Origin: Vacuolonema iberomarrocanum LEGE 07170
GTDB taxonomy: Bacteria > Cyanobacteriota > Cyanobacteriia > Elainellales > Elainellaceae
NCBI GenBank assembly: GCA_015207365.1
Contig: JADEXA010000020.1
Span: forward strand, 40,323-104,322
Length of the DNA stretch: 64,000 nucleotides
Reading direction: 5' to 3'
The position numbers were made by a program, and so were the translations under genes. Each line of letters opens with the position of its first letter. Position 1 is the first letter of the stretch. Under the pieces are notes generated by a model. It did not search any database, was not told the origin of the DNA, and worked only from the letters and a program-made list of their open reading frames with translations. Below, piece by piece: positions 46,043-56,044 of this stretch.

Positions 46043-47338
46043 TTAGGCATCGTGGACAACGAGGGGGTGTTTGCGACGGTAGGTTTCCATGCGATCGAGG
46101 ACGGATAGGAGCGCGAGGCAACCCAAGATGCTGAAAGCGGCGTAAACCCAGAAATTTTGCGCGAAGGTGGGGGTTTGATCCATCGCCCAGCCACCGATGG
46201 AGGGGCCGATGAAATAGCCCACCGCCCAACACAGGGAGTTGATGGAAAGGTAGACGCCCCGAAACGCATCCGGGGCAAACATCACTACCAAGGACGAAGC
46301 CGAGGGCGTATAGGTAACGGTGGCGATCGCCATCCAGCCCAAGCCCAGTACCGCCCAAATCAGGGCTCCAGTTGGCGCGGTGCTCGTCAGCCAGATGCAG
46401 CCAAAACCAATGCCCCAGCATAGAGCCGAAACCATCAGATTGCGGGAGCGGCTAACGGCTCGGAGGCCGCGAGCCACGGGGAGTTGGGTGAGGGCGGCAA
46501 AGGTAATGTGCCAAGCAAAGAGGCCGCTGATGGTGCTTTCGACTAGGCCCATCCCGTTGGGGCGCGGAACAAAATTGGTGAAGTAGAGGGGCAGGGCGCT
46601 ATTGATCAATGCCAGATAGGTGGTGAAGATAGCGTTGATCACAAAGTAGAGCAGCAGGGGGCGATCGCCCAGCGCCACCAGCCAGCCCTTGCCCATCTTG
46701 GTTTTCGACAGATTGGGGTCGCGGGTTTCAGAAATGAAGCGGTAGATGATGCCGAAGAAAACAACGAAGGTGATGCCATCGATGACAAACAGCAGGCGAT
46801 AGAGTCCGGTGAGGGCAATGAGTGCGCCACCAAAGAGAACCCCCAAACTTAACCCCACCGTATCGCCGAGGCGGGTGAGGGCATAGGCTTCGTTGCGTTG
46901 CTCGGGGGTGGTGAGGTCGGCGACGACGGCTTCGTTGGGCGGCCAGTAGAGGCCAATGCCTGCGCCCATGAGCAAATTACCAACCAAGAAAAGAGGAAAG
47001 CCCTGGGCGATCGCCAAAAGAAAGGATGCCGCAACTGAAACCGCCGCCGATAAGAGCAAGGATCGACGCCGCCCCCAGCGGGGAGAGTCGGCCATCGTAC
47101 CCCCTATCACCCGACCAAACATCCCAGCGATGGAGCCACTGCCAATCCCAAGGCCGACAACGGTGGCAGAGAGGCCGACCTGATTGGCAAAGTAAATCGG
47201 GGCATAGAACAGGGTGAAGCCTGTGCCCAACTGCGACATGAGGCGTCCAACAAACAAAATCCACACCCGATGATCGAGCGCTGGGAGCCAGTTGCGGAAG
47301 TGCTTGAGGACAGGGAGAGACGGTCGGGGGTTGGGCAT
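46043..47338 (-). CDS. MFS transporter
   Basis: 431 residues with about 12 hydrophobic segments. The MFS loop 2-3 motif appears as GGTMADSPRWGRRRSLLL. The central cytoplasmic loop carries RDPNLSKTKMGKGW. The substrate cannot be told from sequence; the family includes drug and sugar exporters. It is convergent with recJ, 33 bases apart, with no clear terminator between. The C-terminus ends RRKHPLVVHDA. No unusual features. Confidence 0.9.
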   Translation of the reverse strand: MPNPRPSLPVLKHFRNWLPALDHRVWILFVGRLMSQLGTGFTLFYAPIYFANQVGLSATVVGLGIGSGSIAGMFGRVIGGTMADSPRWGRRRSLLLSAAVSVAASFLLAIAQGFPLFLVGNLLMGAGIGLYWPPNEAVVADLTTPEQRNEAYALTRLGDTVGLSLGVLFGGALIALTGLYRLLFVIDGITFVVFFGIIYRFISETRDPNLSKTKMGKGWLVALGDRPLLLYFVINAIFTTYLALINSALPLYFTNFVPRPNGMGLVESTISGLFAWHITFAALTQLPVARGLRAVSRSRNLMVSALCWGIGFGCIWLTSTAPTGALIWAVLGLGWMAIATVTYTPSASSLVVMFAPDAFRGVYLSINSLCWAVGYFIGPSIGGWAMDQTPTFAQNFWVYAAFSILGCLALLSVLDRMETYRRKHPLVVHDA

Positions 47339-47539
47339 GGTGAATTTAACGGCAGGGCAATGAACAGCAGCCCCAATCTTGACCAGACTGAGATGCCGAA
47401 ACTTTATATTCCTTTAATAACTTACAGGTTGTGCTCCACTGCGTCATCGCCTGCGCGTTAGGGATTTGCCACAAGGTAGCCGTCACAGCCAGCGCATCGG
47501 TTTGTGTCCTGAAAGGGAAAAGTCTTTGCGGGAATTTTC

Positions 47540-49345
47540 CTAAGTCTCTTGAGGGATGGCTTGCCAGCGGCGAAGGGTGCCGTCCTGCCCGCCGCTCCAG
47601 AGAGCCGTACCGCCAGGGATGAAAGCGAGGGCACTAATTGCGCCGCTGTGCCCGGTGAGGATGCTAATCAGCTTGCCGTCCTGGGGATTCCATAGCTTGA
47701 TCAGGGTGTCGTGGCTCCCTGTTGCCAGCAACGGGACAGTGGGGGCGATCGCCAGAGCACTGATGGGCAGTAGGTGTCCGGTCAGGTTGTGCTGCAACCC
47801 CCCAGTGTCGGGGTGGCGGAGTTGTAGGCGCATATCCCAGCCGCTGCTGAGGGCGACGGGCGGATCGTTGAGCAGGGCAACGGCACTCACACGGGCGGTG
47901 TGGCCCGACAGGGTGCGGAGCAGTTCGCGGGTTCGCAGTAACCAGAGTTTGACAAAGCCCCCGGCATCGCCACTGATCAGGGTGGTATCGGTGCAGGCCA
48001 AGGAGTCGATGGGATGGGTGTGCCCGCGCAGAATGTCGAGGGTGTCTCCGGTATCTAGATGCCAGAGGCGCAGGGTTTTATCGTGGCTGGCGCTGATTAG
48101 GCAACGGCTATCGGCATGAAGGGCGATCGCTGTCACTTTGCCCCTATGCCCTCGCAATACTTGCCGTTCGCGTCCCGTCTCCCAATCCCACAGCCGCAGA
48201 GCGCCATCCTGGCCACCACTGATTAGGGTTTGGCTATCGGCATCTATGGCAACGCAGGGGGTAATTGGGTCATCCGTCTCGACGCTACGCTGCAATTCCC
48301 CGGTGTCAATATTCCACAGCCGCAGTTTGCCATCGTTGTGGGCGGTCACCAGAATGGGTTGGGAAGGATGGAGGGCGATCGCATTCACCGCCTGCTCCAC
48401 CGCAATCTCTTGCACACAGTCCCAGGTGGTTATGCCTTTGTCTTGCCAGATGGCCGACCAGACAGGTTGCTTCCAGCTTGCGGCCATCTGAATCTGGGTG
48501 GGAGAAGCGCCCAAATCCCGCAATACCGACGCGGCATCATCATAGCGATCGCTCACTCGCTGCGCCACCAACTGATCCAGAATGCGCCCCAGATCATCAC
48601 TAATCTCCACCGATACGCTGCGCCAAAACCATTGCCCCACCGCCGTGTCGAACAGATCGAAAGGCGACAAGCCCGTCATCAACTCCAAACAGGACACGCC
48701 TAGACTGTAGAGGTCGCTGGCATAAACCGCTTTGCCCATCAACTGCTCAGGAGCAGCATATTCCGCGCTGCCCATTAGGGTGCCGGTCTTGCCCAGGGTG
48801 GATTCGGTGACAAACTTGGCCGCACCAATATCAACCAGGATCAGGCGATCGCCCCGACGAATCAGGTTGGCGGGTTTCACATCCCGATGCAGCACCGAAT
48901 GCTCATGAAGGTATTGCAGCACAGGTAGGAGGGCACGCAATACCTCTCGAATCTGTGCTTCACCAAAGGTTCCCTCATTCTGCAATTGCTGCCGTAGGCT
49001 CCGCCCTTCCACAAAGTCTTGCACCAGAAATTGCCGTTGATCCCGCTCAAAGTAAGCCAGAATCCCAGGAAGCTGGGGATGAGCACTCAGCTCGGCCAAC
49101 CGTGCGGTTTCCTGACGAAAGGCATCGGCATCTTTTCCCATGGGAAACTGCTTGATGATGCAGCGGGGGTCGAGCACTTGTTGGCTATCGATGCCGACAA
49201 ACGTGCGGCTGGATTGCCCCTGCCCCAATGGCTGGTAGGCCATGTAGCGATCGCCCAGGCGCAGCCGCGCTCCACAACCCTGGCAAAAATTATTGCCATC
49301 TGGGTTGGGCGGCTTTGGGCAAACAGGATTGAGGCAGTAGGGCAT
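47540..49345 (-). CDS. Serine/threonine protein kinase with WD40 repeats
   Basis: 601 residues. An N-terminal zinc-ribbon-like part (CLNPVCPKPPNPDGNNFCQGCG) precedes a Hanks-type kinase domain (about 35-290): GQGQSSRTF loop, VAIK-like CIIKQF, HRDVKPANL catalytic loop, DIG in place of DFG, and SAEYAAPEQ. From about 320 to the end lie seven WD40 units (for example LRGHRGKVTAIALHADSRCL, LTGHSGAISALAFIPGGTAL). It has no membrane segment. Such kinase-WD40 proteins are common in filamentous cyanobacteria; the substrate is unknown. Confidence 0.93.
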   Translation of the reverse strand: MPYCLNPVCPKPPNPDGNNFCQGCGARLRLGDRYMAYQPLGQGQSSRTFVGIDSQQVLDPRCIIKQFPMGKDADAFRQETARLAELSAHPQLPGILAYFERDQRQFLVQDFVEGRSLRQQLQNEGTFGEAQIREVLRALLPVLQYLHEHSVLHRDVKPANLIRRGDRLILVDIGAAKFVTESTLGKTGTLMGSAEYAAPEQLMGKAVYASDLYSLGVSCLELMTGLSPFDLFDTAVGQWFWRSVSVEISDDLGRILDQLVAQRVSDRYDDAASVLRDLGASPTQIQMAASWKQPVWSAIWQDKGITTWDCVQEIAVEQAVNAIALHPSQPILVTAHNDGKLRLWNIDTGELQRSVETDDPITPCVAIDADSQTLISGGQDGALRLWDWETGRERQVLRGHRGKVTAIALHADSRCLISASHDKTLRLWHLDTGDTLDILRGHTHPIDSLACTDTTLISGDAGGFVKLWLLRTRELLRTLSGHTARVSAVALLNDPPVALSSGWDMRLQLRHPDTGGLQHNLTGHLLPISALAIAPTVPLLATGSHDTLIKLWNPQDGKLISILTGHSGAISALAFIPGGTALWSGGQDGTLRRWQAIPQET

Positions 49346-49508
49346 GGGTGTTCTTCAGCACAAACCCCTGAATATGCCTGAAGATAGGGCTTCAGGGGCG
49401 ATCGCAAATCAAGTTCAATCGCTCCGCGAGGCGGGCAGTACCCACCCACCGTCATACCAGTGTCACTCGAATTTAGGGGCGATCGCAAATCGGCGTTGCT
49501 GGTTGAGG

Positions 49509-49565
49509 GTATGAATTTTTTTCCCAAGAGGGGTGCTGCCCCCCTCTTGGGAAAAAAATTCATAC
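49509..49565. terminator. Long perfect hairpin
   Basis: 25-bp arms: the left begins GTATGAATTTTTTTCCC and the right ends GGGAAAAAAATTCATAC, with TGCTGC as part of the loop. It sits 33 bases past the stop of the coiled-coil gene on the minus strand, so it is a terminator or a dispersed palindrome. Confidence 0.75.
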
Positions 49566-49597
49566 TTGGATCCTGCCTCACCCGCAAATCAGACTCA

Positions 49598-50203
49598 TTA
49601 GCCGTTGTTGTTGCTGGGTAATAGGGGCTTCACCACCACGAACCCAGCTACAAATGCCGTCACGATGATGACAAATACCGTTAGCCAGAGCCAGATACCG
49701 CTAATTTCGCGAGGACTGCTCTCCGTCTCAGGCGCAAAGGGAGCCACCGATTCCTCGGTAAATAGCGGTGTATTGTCCTTGTCATCTTTATTATCTGGGC
49801 TCTGAGTGCGTGGCGGTGCTGAGGGAGCGGTAGGATTCGCACGGGTGGGGCGCAACTGAGCCGCGACCGCTTCTGCCTGTTGCCGTGCGATGTCCGAAGC
49901 CGCCGCATGGTTTTGCCCTGACTGTACTAACTGCTGCAACGTCAGAGACGATTGAACGAGGCGATCGACCTCTTGACGCAACTGCTGATTTTGTCGCGTC
50001 ATATATTGATTTTGAGTATTGACGGAATCCAGCAGAGCTTTGGTGGCTTGCAATTCGGCAGCCAGCTCGCGATAGACCTTAAGCGGCACCGTCGGCGCAG
50101 AAACCGGCCCAGAATTTTGCCCAGCGACCGAATGATCATTCGTCGCATGACCATTGGACGGAGAATTACCAGAAGACGAATTGGGTCCCGAAGGTGCTGT
50201 CAT
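49598..50203 (-). CDS. Coiled-coil protein with C-terminal membrane anchor
   Basis: 201 residues. A Ser/Asn/Gly-rich N-terminus (about 1-38) is followed by a coiled coil (about 40-115, VYRELAAELQATKALLDSVN to LQQLVQSGQN), a Pro/Ala/Asp linker and one membrane segment (about 172-194, IWLWLTVFVIIVTAFVAGFV) with a short tail. It is tail-anchored with the bulk in the cytosol. I do not recognise a named family, although similar proteins occur in cyanobacteria. The function is unknown; the layout suggests a membrane scaffold. Confidence 0.75.
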   Translation of the reverse strand: MTAPSGPNSSSGNSPSNGHATNDHSVAGQNSGPVSAPTVPLKVYRELAAELQATKALLDSVNTQNQYMTRQNQQLRQEVDRLVQSSLTLQQLVQSGQNHAAASDIARQQAEAVAAQLRPTRANPTAPSAPPRTQSPDNKDDKDNTPLFTEESVAPFAPETESSPREISGIWLWLTVFVIIVTAFVAGFVVVKPLLPSNNNG

Positions 50204-50441
50204 GGGTGTTGGTTCTCATCGCTGCCGTGTCAATGCCTACAAATATAGGGCTGAAACGCAAAAACGGCATCGATTTTTAGTGCATCGTTAGGAAAATTTT
50301 GGTTAAAACGCTCCATACCTGGGGGGTGCGGTGGCGGTGCATCCGTTTTTGAGTTTTGATTCTCATAGAATTAATAGCAGGAAGAAGTAGAATCAAACAT
50401 CACCTGCATCGAAATTGCGTCACAGAAAAGGGGCACAGACT

Positions 50442-52253
50442 ATGAATAGGGTTTGGCAGGTTTGGAAACGGCGATGGATGGGAGGGCGATCGCTCCTCTC
50501 GTTGATTTTTGTGGGAGTCTTGGGACTGGCGATCGTCCTCCAGGGCTGTAGCCCGGATCAATTCCGCACCGCAGCGGCCCAAATTCCCCGCCTTGTCATC
50601 AGCGAGCTGAGCGATCCCAAAACCTTCAATACGGTCACCAATAGTGAGTCCAACACCACCCTGAATTTGATTTATGAAGGTCTGGTTGGCCAAAACGGAG
50701 AAACCGGCGAACTGGAACCGGGCATCGCTGAGTCCTGGGAGATTTCCGACGACCAGCGGCAGATTCTCTTCACGTTGCGACCCGATGTGATGTGGTCAGA
50801 CGGAGAACCGCTAACGGTCGATGACGTGGTTTTCAGCTTCAACGAAATCTACTTCAATGAAAATATTCCCAGTGGCGAGCGGGATATCTTGCGGGTGGGT
50901 GCACAGGGGCTGTTTCCTACCGTTCGTAAAGTTGGCGACAATCAGGTCGAGTTCATTGCGCCTGAACCCTTTGCCCCACTCCTACGCTACGCGGGCGGCA
51001 TTGCCCTGTTACCCCAACATGCTCTCGAAGAATCCGTTAACACTACAGACGAAGCGGGTAACCCCGTATTTGTTGGTCTTTGGGGCACAGAAACCCCCAC
51101 CAGCCAAATTATTTCCAACGGTCCTTACCGCATAGCCCGCTATCAACCGGGGGAGCGCGTTATTTTAGAGCGCAATCCCCACTACTGGCGCAAAGGGGAT
51201 GATGGTAGCGCCCAACCTTACATCGAACGCTTTGTCCTGCAAATTGTTGAATCCTTAGATACCGCTCTCGTGCGATTTCGTTCCGGTGGCCTAGATGTCC
51301 TTAGTATTCCGGCCAATTTCTTTGCCTTGGTGAAGCGGGAAGAGGAGAAAGGCAATTTCACTATCTATAACGGTGGGCCTGCCCTCTCGACTCAATTTCT
51401 TGCCTTTAACCTGAACCAGGCGAACCGCAATGGGCAACCATTGGTGGATCCGATCAAGTCTGGCTGGTTCAACACCTTGGAATTTCGGCAGGCGATCGCC
51501 CACGCCATCGATCGCCCCACCATGATCAACAGCATTTACCAAGGATTGGGCGAACCCCAGAATTCTCCCATCTTCATCCAAAGTCCCTATTACCTCTCCC
51601 CCGAAGAAGGGTTGCCCGTCTATGACTATGATCTTGATCAGGCCAAAGCGCTGCTAGAGCAAGCGGGCTTCCAGTACAACAGCCGAGGGCAACTAGAAGA
51701 TGCAGAGGGCAACATTGTCCGCTTCACCCTCATTACCAATGCAGGTAATAAAATCCGTGAAGCAATGGGGGCACAAATCAAGCAAGATTTAGCACGCATT
51801 GGCATCCGGGTCGACTTCCAGCCGATCGCCTTCAACACTCTCGTCTCCAAACTTTCCGACACCCTCGACTGGGAAGCCCATCTCCTCGGCTTTGTCGGTG
51901 GCAGTGGGGTTGAGCCCGATGGTGGTCGCAATGTCTGGTCGGTCAACGGTACCCTACATGCCTTTAATCAGGATGCTATCCAGGGTGAGCCGTTAGAGGG
52001 GCGCGTCATTCAAGATTGGGAGCAGGAGATCAATGATCTCTATATCCAGGGCAGCCAGCAACTCGATGAAGAAGAACGCCGAGCCATCTACACTCAAACT
52101 CAAATCCTGGCGCAGGAATATCTACCGTTTATTCACTTGGTCAACCCCCTCAACCTATCGGCTGTCCGCAACGACATTGAAAACGTCCGCTTCTCTTCCT
52201 TGGGTGGAGCCCTCTGGAATATCCATGAACTGAAGTTGGCTCGATCGTCTTAA
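50442..52253 (+). CDS. ABC transporter substrate-binding lipoprotein (family 5, peptide/nickel type)
   Basis: 603 residues. The N-terminal signal ends in lipobox LQGC (GVLGLAIVLQGCS), so it is a lipoprotein. The SBP_bac_5 body contains SELSDPKTFNTVTNSESNT, GLVGQNGETGELEPGIAESWEI, LRPDVMWSDGEPLTVDDVVFS and NPHYWRKG, and the C-terminal half IAFNTLVSKLSDTLDWEAHLLGF. It would bind oligopeptides or similar ligands for an Opp/Dpp-type importer whose permease genes are not here. ATG 50442 (MNRVWQVWKRRW) is preferred over TTG 50415 because the signal peptide then has the usual length. Confidence 0.93.
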   Translation: MNRVWQVWKRRWMGGRSLLSLIFVGVLGLAIVLQGCSPDQFRTAAAQIPRLVISELSDPKTFNTVTNSESNTTLNLIYEGLVGQNGETGELEPGIAESWEISDDQRQILFTLRPDVMWSDGEPLTVDDVVFSFNEIYFNENIPSGERDILRVGAQGLFPTVRKVGDNQVEFIAPEPFAPLLRYAGGIALLPQHALEESVNTTDEAGNPVFVGLWGTETPTSQIISNGPYRIARYQPGERVILERNPHYWRKGDDGSAQPYIERFVLQIVESLDTALVRFRSGGLDVLSIPANFFALVKREEEKGNFTIYNGGPALSTQFLAFNLNQANRNGQPLVDPIKSGWFNTLEFRQAIAHAIDRPTMINSIYQGLGEPQNSPIFIQSPYYLSPEEGLPVYDYDLDQAKALLEQAGFQYNSRGQLEDAEGNIVRFTLITNAGNKIREAMGAQIKQDLARIGIRVDFQPIAFNTLVSKLSDTLDWEAHLLGFVGGSGVEPDGGRNVWSVNGTLHAFNQDAIQGEPLEGRVIQDWEQEINDLYIQGSQQLDEEERRAIYTQTQILAQEYLPFIHLVNPLNLSAVRNDIENVRFSSLGGALWNIHELKLARSS

Positions 52254-52476
52254 GCTGGATATTGGGTACGGTGGGCGGTGCCCACCCTACAGAAACTGGT
52301 TTTTGGCGATCGCGTTACCCACCAAAGGAATCTGGATTGGGCACCGTCCACCTGCCTCATTTAGCCCTGTGCGTTCCGGCTTGAATGGATTGGCGATCGC
52401 CACCTCACCTCCATCATTTTCCAGAGCGTAATTTTCGCGTTAGATAGTCTTGCGTTAGATCGAGGAGCAAAATCCC

Positions 52477-53076
52477 ATGAGTCAAGTCACACAAGTCAAC
52501 GGTCGTGGCATTCCCCTAGTCGGCGATGACATCGATACCGATCGCATCATTCCGGCTCGCTTCCTCAAGTGCGTCACCTTTGATGGGTTGGGTGCTCATG
52601 CCTTCGAGGACGATCGCCAGCAACTGAACGGCGAACATCCCTTCGACCAGACCCAATACCAGGGCGCGGAGGTACTGGTGGTCAACCGTAACTTTGGCTG
52701 TGGCTCCTCCCGGGAACATGCCCCCCAAGCGATCGTCCGGTGGGGCATTAAAGCATTGGTGGGTGAGAGTTTTGCTGAAATTTTCTTTGGCAACTGCGTC
52801 GCCATGGGTATTCCCTGCGTCACCGCCAGCGCGGAGGATGTGAAGGCATTGCAGACGGCGATCGCCGACAACCCCCAGATAACCCTCAGCCTGGATCTAA
52901 CCGCCATGAATATGACCGTGGGCGATCGCACCTTCCCCGTCGGCATGGGCGACGGCCCCCGGCAAATGTTTGTCTCTGGAACCTGGGATGCTTGCGGTCA
53001 GCTCGTTGCGCAGAAGGAGCAGATTCAGACGACAGCGGCACAGTTGCCCTACGTGAGTTGGAAGGTATCGGCCTGA
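52477..53076 (+). CDS. leuD: 3-isopropylmalate dehydratase small subunit
   Basis: 199 residues. The aconitase swivel-domain motifs [17 protein letters not shown] and [15 protein letters not shown] are clear. With LeuC it isomerises 2- to 3-isopropylmalate in leucine synthesis. LeuC is not in the window, which is common since cyanobacteria often separate them. GAGGAG lies about nine bases before the ATG. No leader peptide with Leu codons is visible upstream, in contrast to aroF. Confidence 0.95.
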   Translation: MSQVTQVNGRGIPLVGDDIDTDRIIPARFLKCVTFDGLGAHAFEDDRQQLNGEHPFDQTQYQGAEVLVVNRNFGCGSSREHAPQAIVRWGIKALVGESFAEIFFGNCVAMGIPCVTASAEDVKALQTAIADNPQITLSLDLTAMNMTVGDRTFPVGMGDGPRQMFVSGTWDACGQLVAQKEQIQTTAAQLPYVSWKVSA

Positions 53077-53079
53077 TTC

Positions 53080-53124
53080 GGATTAAGGGGTCGGGAGCCT
53101 TTAAGGCTCCCGACCCCTTAATCC
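53080..53124. terminator. Bidirectional terminator between leuD and the sulfotransferase
   Basis: Perfect 20-bp arms GGATTAAGGGGTCGGGAGCC and its complement around TTTAA. The two genes converge on it, and the sulfotransferase stop codon (53118-53120) lies inside the right arm. Confidence 0.85.
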
Positions 53125-53813
53125 CCTGCCTCAAATTTTGCGAGGCAATATCGGTAGATCCGATAGTCGAGCGCATTTTCTTTGCGGAACCGGACGATTT
53201 GTTTTCGGGTGAGCAGACGCTTCTCTGGGCTGTCGGGCGATCGCGTCTGATTGCTCCAGGGCAATGTTCGAGTCGGCTTACCAATGCGTTGCGCCAAGCG
53301 ATCGACGCTTTCCTGTCCACGCTCCAATACCCCAATGAAAAAGTATCGATCCAGAACGGCTTTGTAATTTTTGGGAGTGGCTGCTAGGAGTGCTGCGATG
53401 TAGTTGGGGCGGCGGGTGAGGTGTTTTTCGAGGGTTCGATTTTGATTGGGGTTATGCAGCTCGGCATAGCGAAAGAGGGAAAGCTGCAATTCCAGCGGAT
53501 CGCGAATGAAGGTGAAAACACGATAGCGATCGCCCTCCCATACTTCCGGGTAGCGCTGGTGCAACAACTGTCCCTCCCCTTCGAAATGGCCACATAAGCA
53601 TTGCGCCGACCGCAATTGAGCCAGATCCACTTTGGGAGGATAGGTTTCGGAGAAGCCAACCCGATAGTCTCGAACAACTGTGAACCATTCCTCTAGGACT
53701 TGGTTCAGGCTCGTGCCGCCACACTTGGGAATATGGTGAAACACATAGACAGGGGACTTGGGGGAAAGGCGATCGCCCAAGTGGCGTTTTATGTCTGAAA
53801 GATTCACCTGCAT
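53118..53813 (-). CDS. Sulfotransferase family 2 protein
   Basis: 231 residues. The PAPS-binding 5'-loop YVFHHIPKCGGTSLNQVL and the 3'-phosphate motif FTFIRDPLELQLSLFRYAE mark the membrane-free bacterial relatives of heparan/chondroitin sulfotransferases. It would transfer sulfate from PAPS to a carbohydrate, such as extracellular polysaccharide. No glycan cluster surrounds it. The stop codon lies in a perfect palindrome shared with leuD. The acceptor is unknown. Confidence 0.88.
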   Translation of the reverse strand: MQVNLSDIKRHLGDRLSPKSPVYVFHHIPKCGGTSLNQVLEEWFTVVRDYRVGFSETYPPKVDLAQLRSAQCLCGHFEGEGQLLHQRYPEVWEGDRYRVFTFIRDPLELQLSLFRYAELHNPNQNRTLEKHLTRRPNYIAALLAATPKNYKAVLDRYFFIGVLERGQESVDRLAQRIGKPTRTLPWSNQTRSPDSPEKRLLTRKQIVRFRKENALDYRIYRYCLAKFEAGD

Positions 53814-54177
53814 TGGCCTAGCCCCTGCCCTCCTTGAAGGATGAAAGCCCTAGTGATTAACGTCGCGACTATCGAAACAATGAGCAAGGGCGAACGAAGG
53901 AAATTCAACGTCTGAAGAACCCGCGATGGCCGGTTTCGATGGTTACGTCGTGGATGCGATCGCCCTGGTTGCCACCCAAACTTCTAAGAAACAGCGTTTC
54001 TTTCTATTTTTCTGGGAGGTGAATGCGCTCGCATCCCATCTCCCAGGGGAAACTCACGTATGTAGATTCTATGCATATTCTTAAGATCAAAAGCCATTGT
54101 GTCGCCGCTCAAACCAGGGATTTCTAAAGATCGTCTAGGATATTAGAAAGCTATTGACTTGACGGTCGTTGATACCC
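53814..54177. other. Intergenic region, no recognisable feature
   Basis: 364 bases between the divergent sulfotransferase and GNAT genes. I see no hairpin, repeat or gene; promoters for both should lie here. Confidence 0.5.
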
Positions 54178-55404
54178 ATGACTGAATCCGACGAATTGAA
54201 GGTTCGCAGTTGCGTTCGACGTGACCTAGACGCGATCGAAGCGATGCTAGCGGCAGAGCCAGAGCCGGATGCAGCAGAGTTGCACCAAATTCGCCGTTGG
54301 TATGGCCTGGTCAAAGGCTTGAGTTTTTTCCCAAATCCATTTCAACATCTCTTCTCCAGCTATGTGGCCGAGCGGGGCGATCGCCTGTGCGGCATGATTC
54401 AGGTATCTCCCTTCAACAAAACCTATAGTACCTGGCGCATCGACCGTCTGCTGCTCAAAGGCATCACAGACGAAGCTGGCAAGATGGCGCTGCCCACTGA
54501 TGTGGGCTCTCAACTCATCCGCCATTGCTTGCAGCATATCTGGGAAGCCCGCACCTGGATGATGGAAGTGGAAGTAGGGGATGACATGCTACTGGGCTTG
54601 TCGCGGCAAAATGGGTTTCAGCCGTTGGCAAATCTAACCTACTGGGCGATCGCTCCCGATTCCCTCCAGCAACTAGCCGAAAAAGAGCCCAATTTACCCA
54701 ACCTGCTCCCCGTCAGTAATGCCGATTCTGGGTTGCTGCACCAACTCGATACTTTCTCGATGCCACCAACGGTGCGCCAGGTATTCGATCGCCATATCAC
54801 CGACTTCCGCCGTAGCCCCATTGCGCAGATGGGCCAGGGCTTGAAGCATTGGATGGATCGGACAGAAGTGGTTCAAGGTTATGTATTTCAGCCCCAGCGC
54901 AAAGCGGCGATCGGCTACTTCAAGTTGAATCTGTGTCGGGATGGATCACGCCCCCATGCCGCCGAACTCACCGTGCATCCCGAATATACCTGGCTTTATC
55001 CCGAAATCTTGAGCCAGATGGCGCGAGCCGTGCAAGTTTACCCTGACCAAATGTTATGCCTGACCTCGGCAGACTACCAAACTGAGCGAGAAGAATACCT
55101 GAGTAAGCTGGGCGCAACGCCAACCGAGCGCACACTGCTGCTCTCGCGTTCGGTTTGGCACAAAGTGCGAGAGTCGCGCATGGAATCGCTGCAATGGCAG
55201 GAGATGTTGCAGGGATTACAACCATCGCAAACGCCGATTCCCAGCCGCTTTTCAATCGACCAATGGGGACGGCAATTGTTCTACACCCAGACCAGTCGCA
55301 GTGCCATCCGGCGGATGCCACCCCAAACGCGCTTTCGAAAAACCTCTCTCTATCAACGTCCCCATCCCCCTACAGATGACACCTCCCATCCCTCCAAAGC
55401 GTGA
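54178..55404 (+). CDS. GNAT-family N-acetyltransferase-like protein
   Basis: 408 residues. The N-terminal 160 residues look like one GNAT fold (KVRSCVRRDLDAIEAMLAAEPE ... VGSQLIRHCLQHIWEARTWMMEVEVGDDMLLGLSRQNGF). The remainder contains a second, weaker GNAT-like unit (AAELTVHPEYTWLYPEILSQMARAV). The tail is basic and Pro-rich. Acceptor unknown. ATG 54178 is used (TTG 54169 is in frame). The stop TGA overlaps an ATG of the next gene's frame (TGATG), which suggests coupling to ruvX. Confidence 0.72.
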   Translation: MTESDELKVRSCVRRDLDAIEAMLAAEPEPDAAELHQIRRWYGLVKGLSFFPNPFQHLFSSYVAERGDRLCGMIQVSPFNKTYSTWRIDRLLLKGITDEAGKMALPTDVGSQLIRHCLQHIWEARTWMMEVEVGDDMLLGLSRQNGFQPLANLTYWAIAPDSLQQLAEKEPNLPNLLPVSNADSGLLHQLDTFSMPPTVRQVFDRHITDFRRSPIAQMGQGLKHWMDRTEVVQGYVFQPQRKAAIGYFKLNLCRDGSRPHAAELTVHPEYTWLYPEILSQMARAVQVYPDQMLCLTSADYQTEREEYLSKLGATPTERTLLLSRSVWHKVRESRMESLQWQEMLQGLQPSQTPIPSRFSIDQWGRQLFYTQTSRSAIRRMPPQTRFRKTSLYQRPHPPTDDTSHPSKA

Positions 55405-55448
55405 TGGCGACGGGGCACCTAGCGGAGCGCAGTGACGGCAGACCAATA

Positions 55449-55952
55449 ATGGCAGACCAATCGTTCGTGTCGGCATTGGGCTTGGATGTGGGGCGCAAGC
55501 GTATCGGTGTGGCGGGCTGTGATGGCACCGGCTTGCTGGCGACAGGGTTGACCACAATCTATCGCCGCTCCTTTCAGGCCGATCTGGCGCACCTCAAAGC
55601 GCTGGTAGACGAACGCCATGTGCAGGTGCTGGTGGTGGGCTTGCCCTACAAGATGGATGGAGAGCTGGGAGCCCAAGCAAAACAGGTGCAACGGTTTGCT
55701 CGTGGCCTATCTAAAGCGCTGGGTCTGCCCGTGGACTATGTGGATGAGCGGCTGACCTCCCATGAAGCGGAGCAAATGATGATTCAGCAGGGGCGATCGC
55801 CCTCCCAGGACAAGGGGATGATTGACCGCAAAGCTGCCGCCATCATCCTGCAACAATGGCTAGACGATCGCCGGGGAGGATCCCACAAACACCTGACCGC
55901 CCCTGAACCCACTGCCATCCACGAAGGAACAATAGAGTCGGGCGATCGCTAA
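55449..55952 (+). CDS. ruvX: Putative pre-16S rRNA nuclease / Holliday junction resolvase-like YqgF
   Basis: 167 residues. The RNase H-like motifs are clear: ALGLDVGRKRIGVAGCD (first Asp), VLVVGLPYKMDG, and VDYVDERLTSHEAEQMM. YqgF matures the 16S rRNA 5' end in E. coli. ATG 55449 gives the common start; ATG 55404 overlapping the GNAT stop would add 15 residues, and an 11-bp duplication GGCAGACCAAT surrounds the preferred start. It begins the cluster ruvX-DUF3727-mltG-yqeG-proB found together in many cyanobacteria. The C-terminal 25 residues are a polar tail. Confidence 0.9.
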   Translation: MADQSFVSALGLDVGRKRIGVAGCDGTGLLATGLTTIYRRSFQADLAHLKALVDERHVQVLVVGLPYKMDGELGAQAKQVQRFARGLSKALGLPVDYVDERLTSHEAEQMMIQQGRSPSQDKGMIDRKAAAIILQQWLDDRRGGSHKHLTAPEPTAIHEGTIESGDR

Positions 55953-55990
55953 CTATGAATGATTGATACAAGACGCCTCCCCGTCGGGCA

Positions 55991-56044
55991 AGCGGATGTC
56001 TCTTTTAGAGCGGATGTCTCTTTTAGAGCGGATGTCTCTTTCAG
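55991..56044. repeat. Three 18-bp tandem repeats
   Basis: AGCGGATGTCTCTTTTAG is present three times; the third copy has one change (TTTCAG). It lies in the 368-base gap between ruvX and the DUF3727 gene, which otherwise shows nothing recognisable. Confidence 0.95.
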
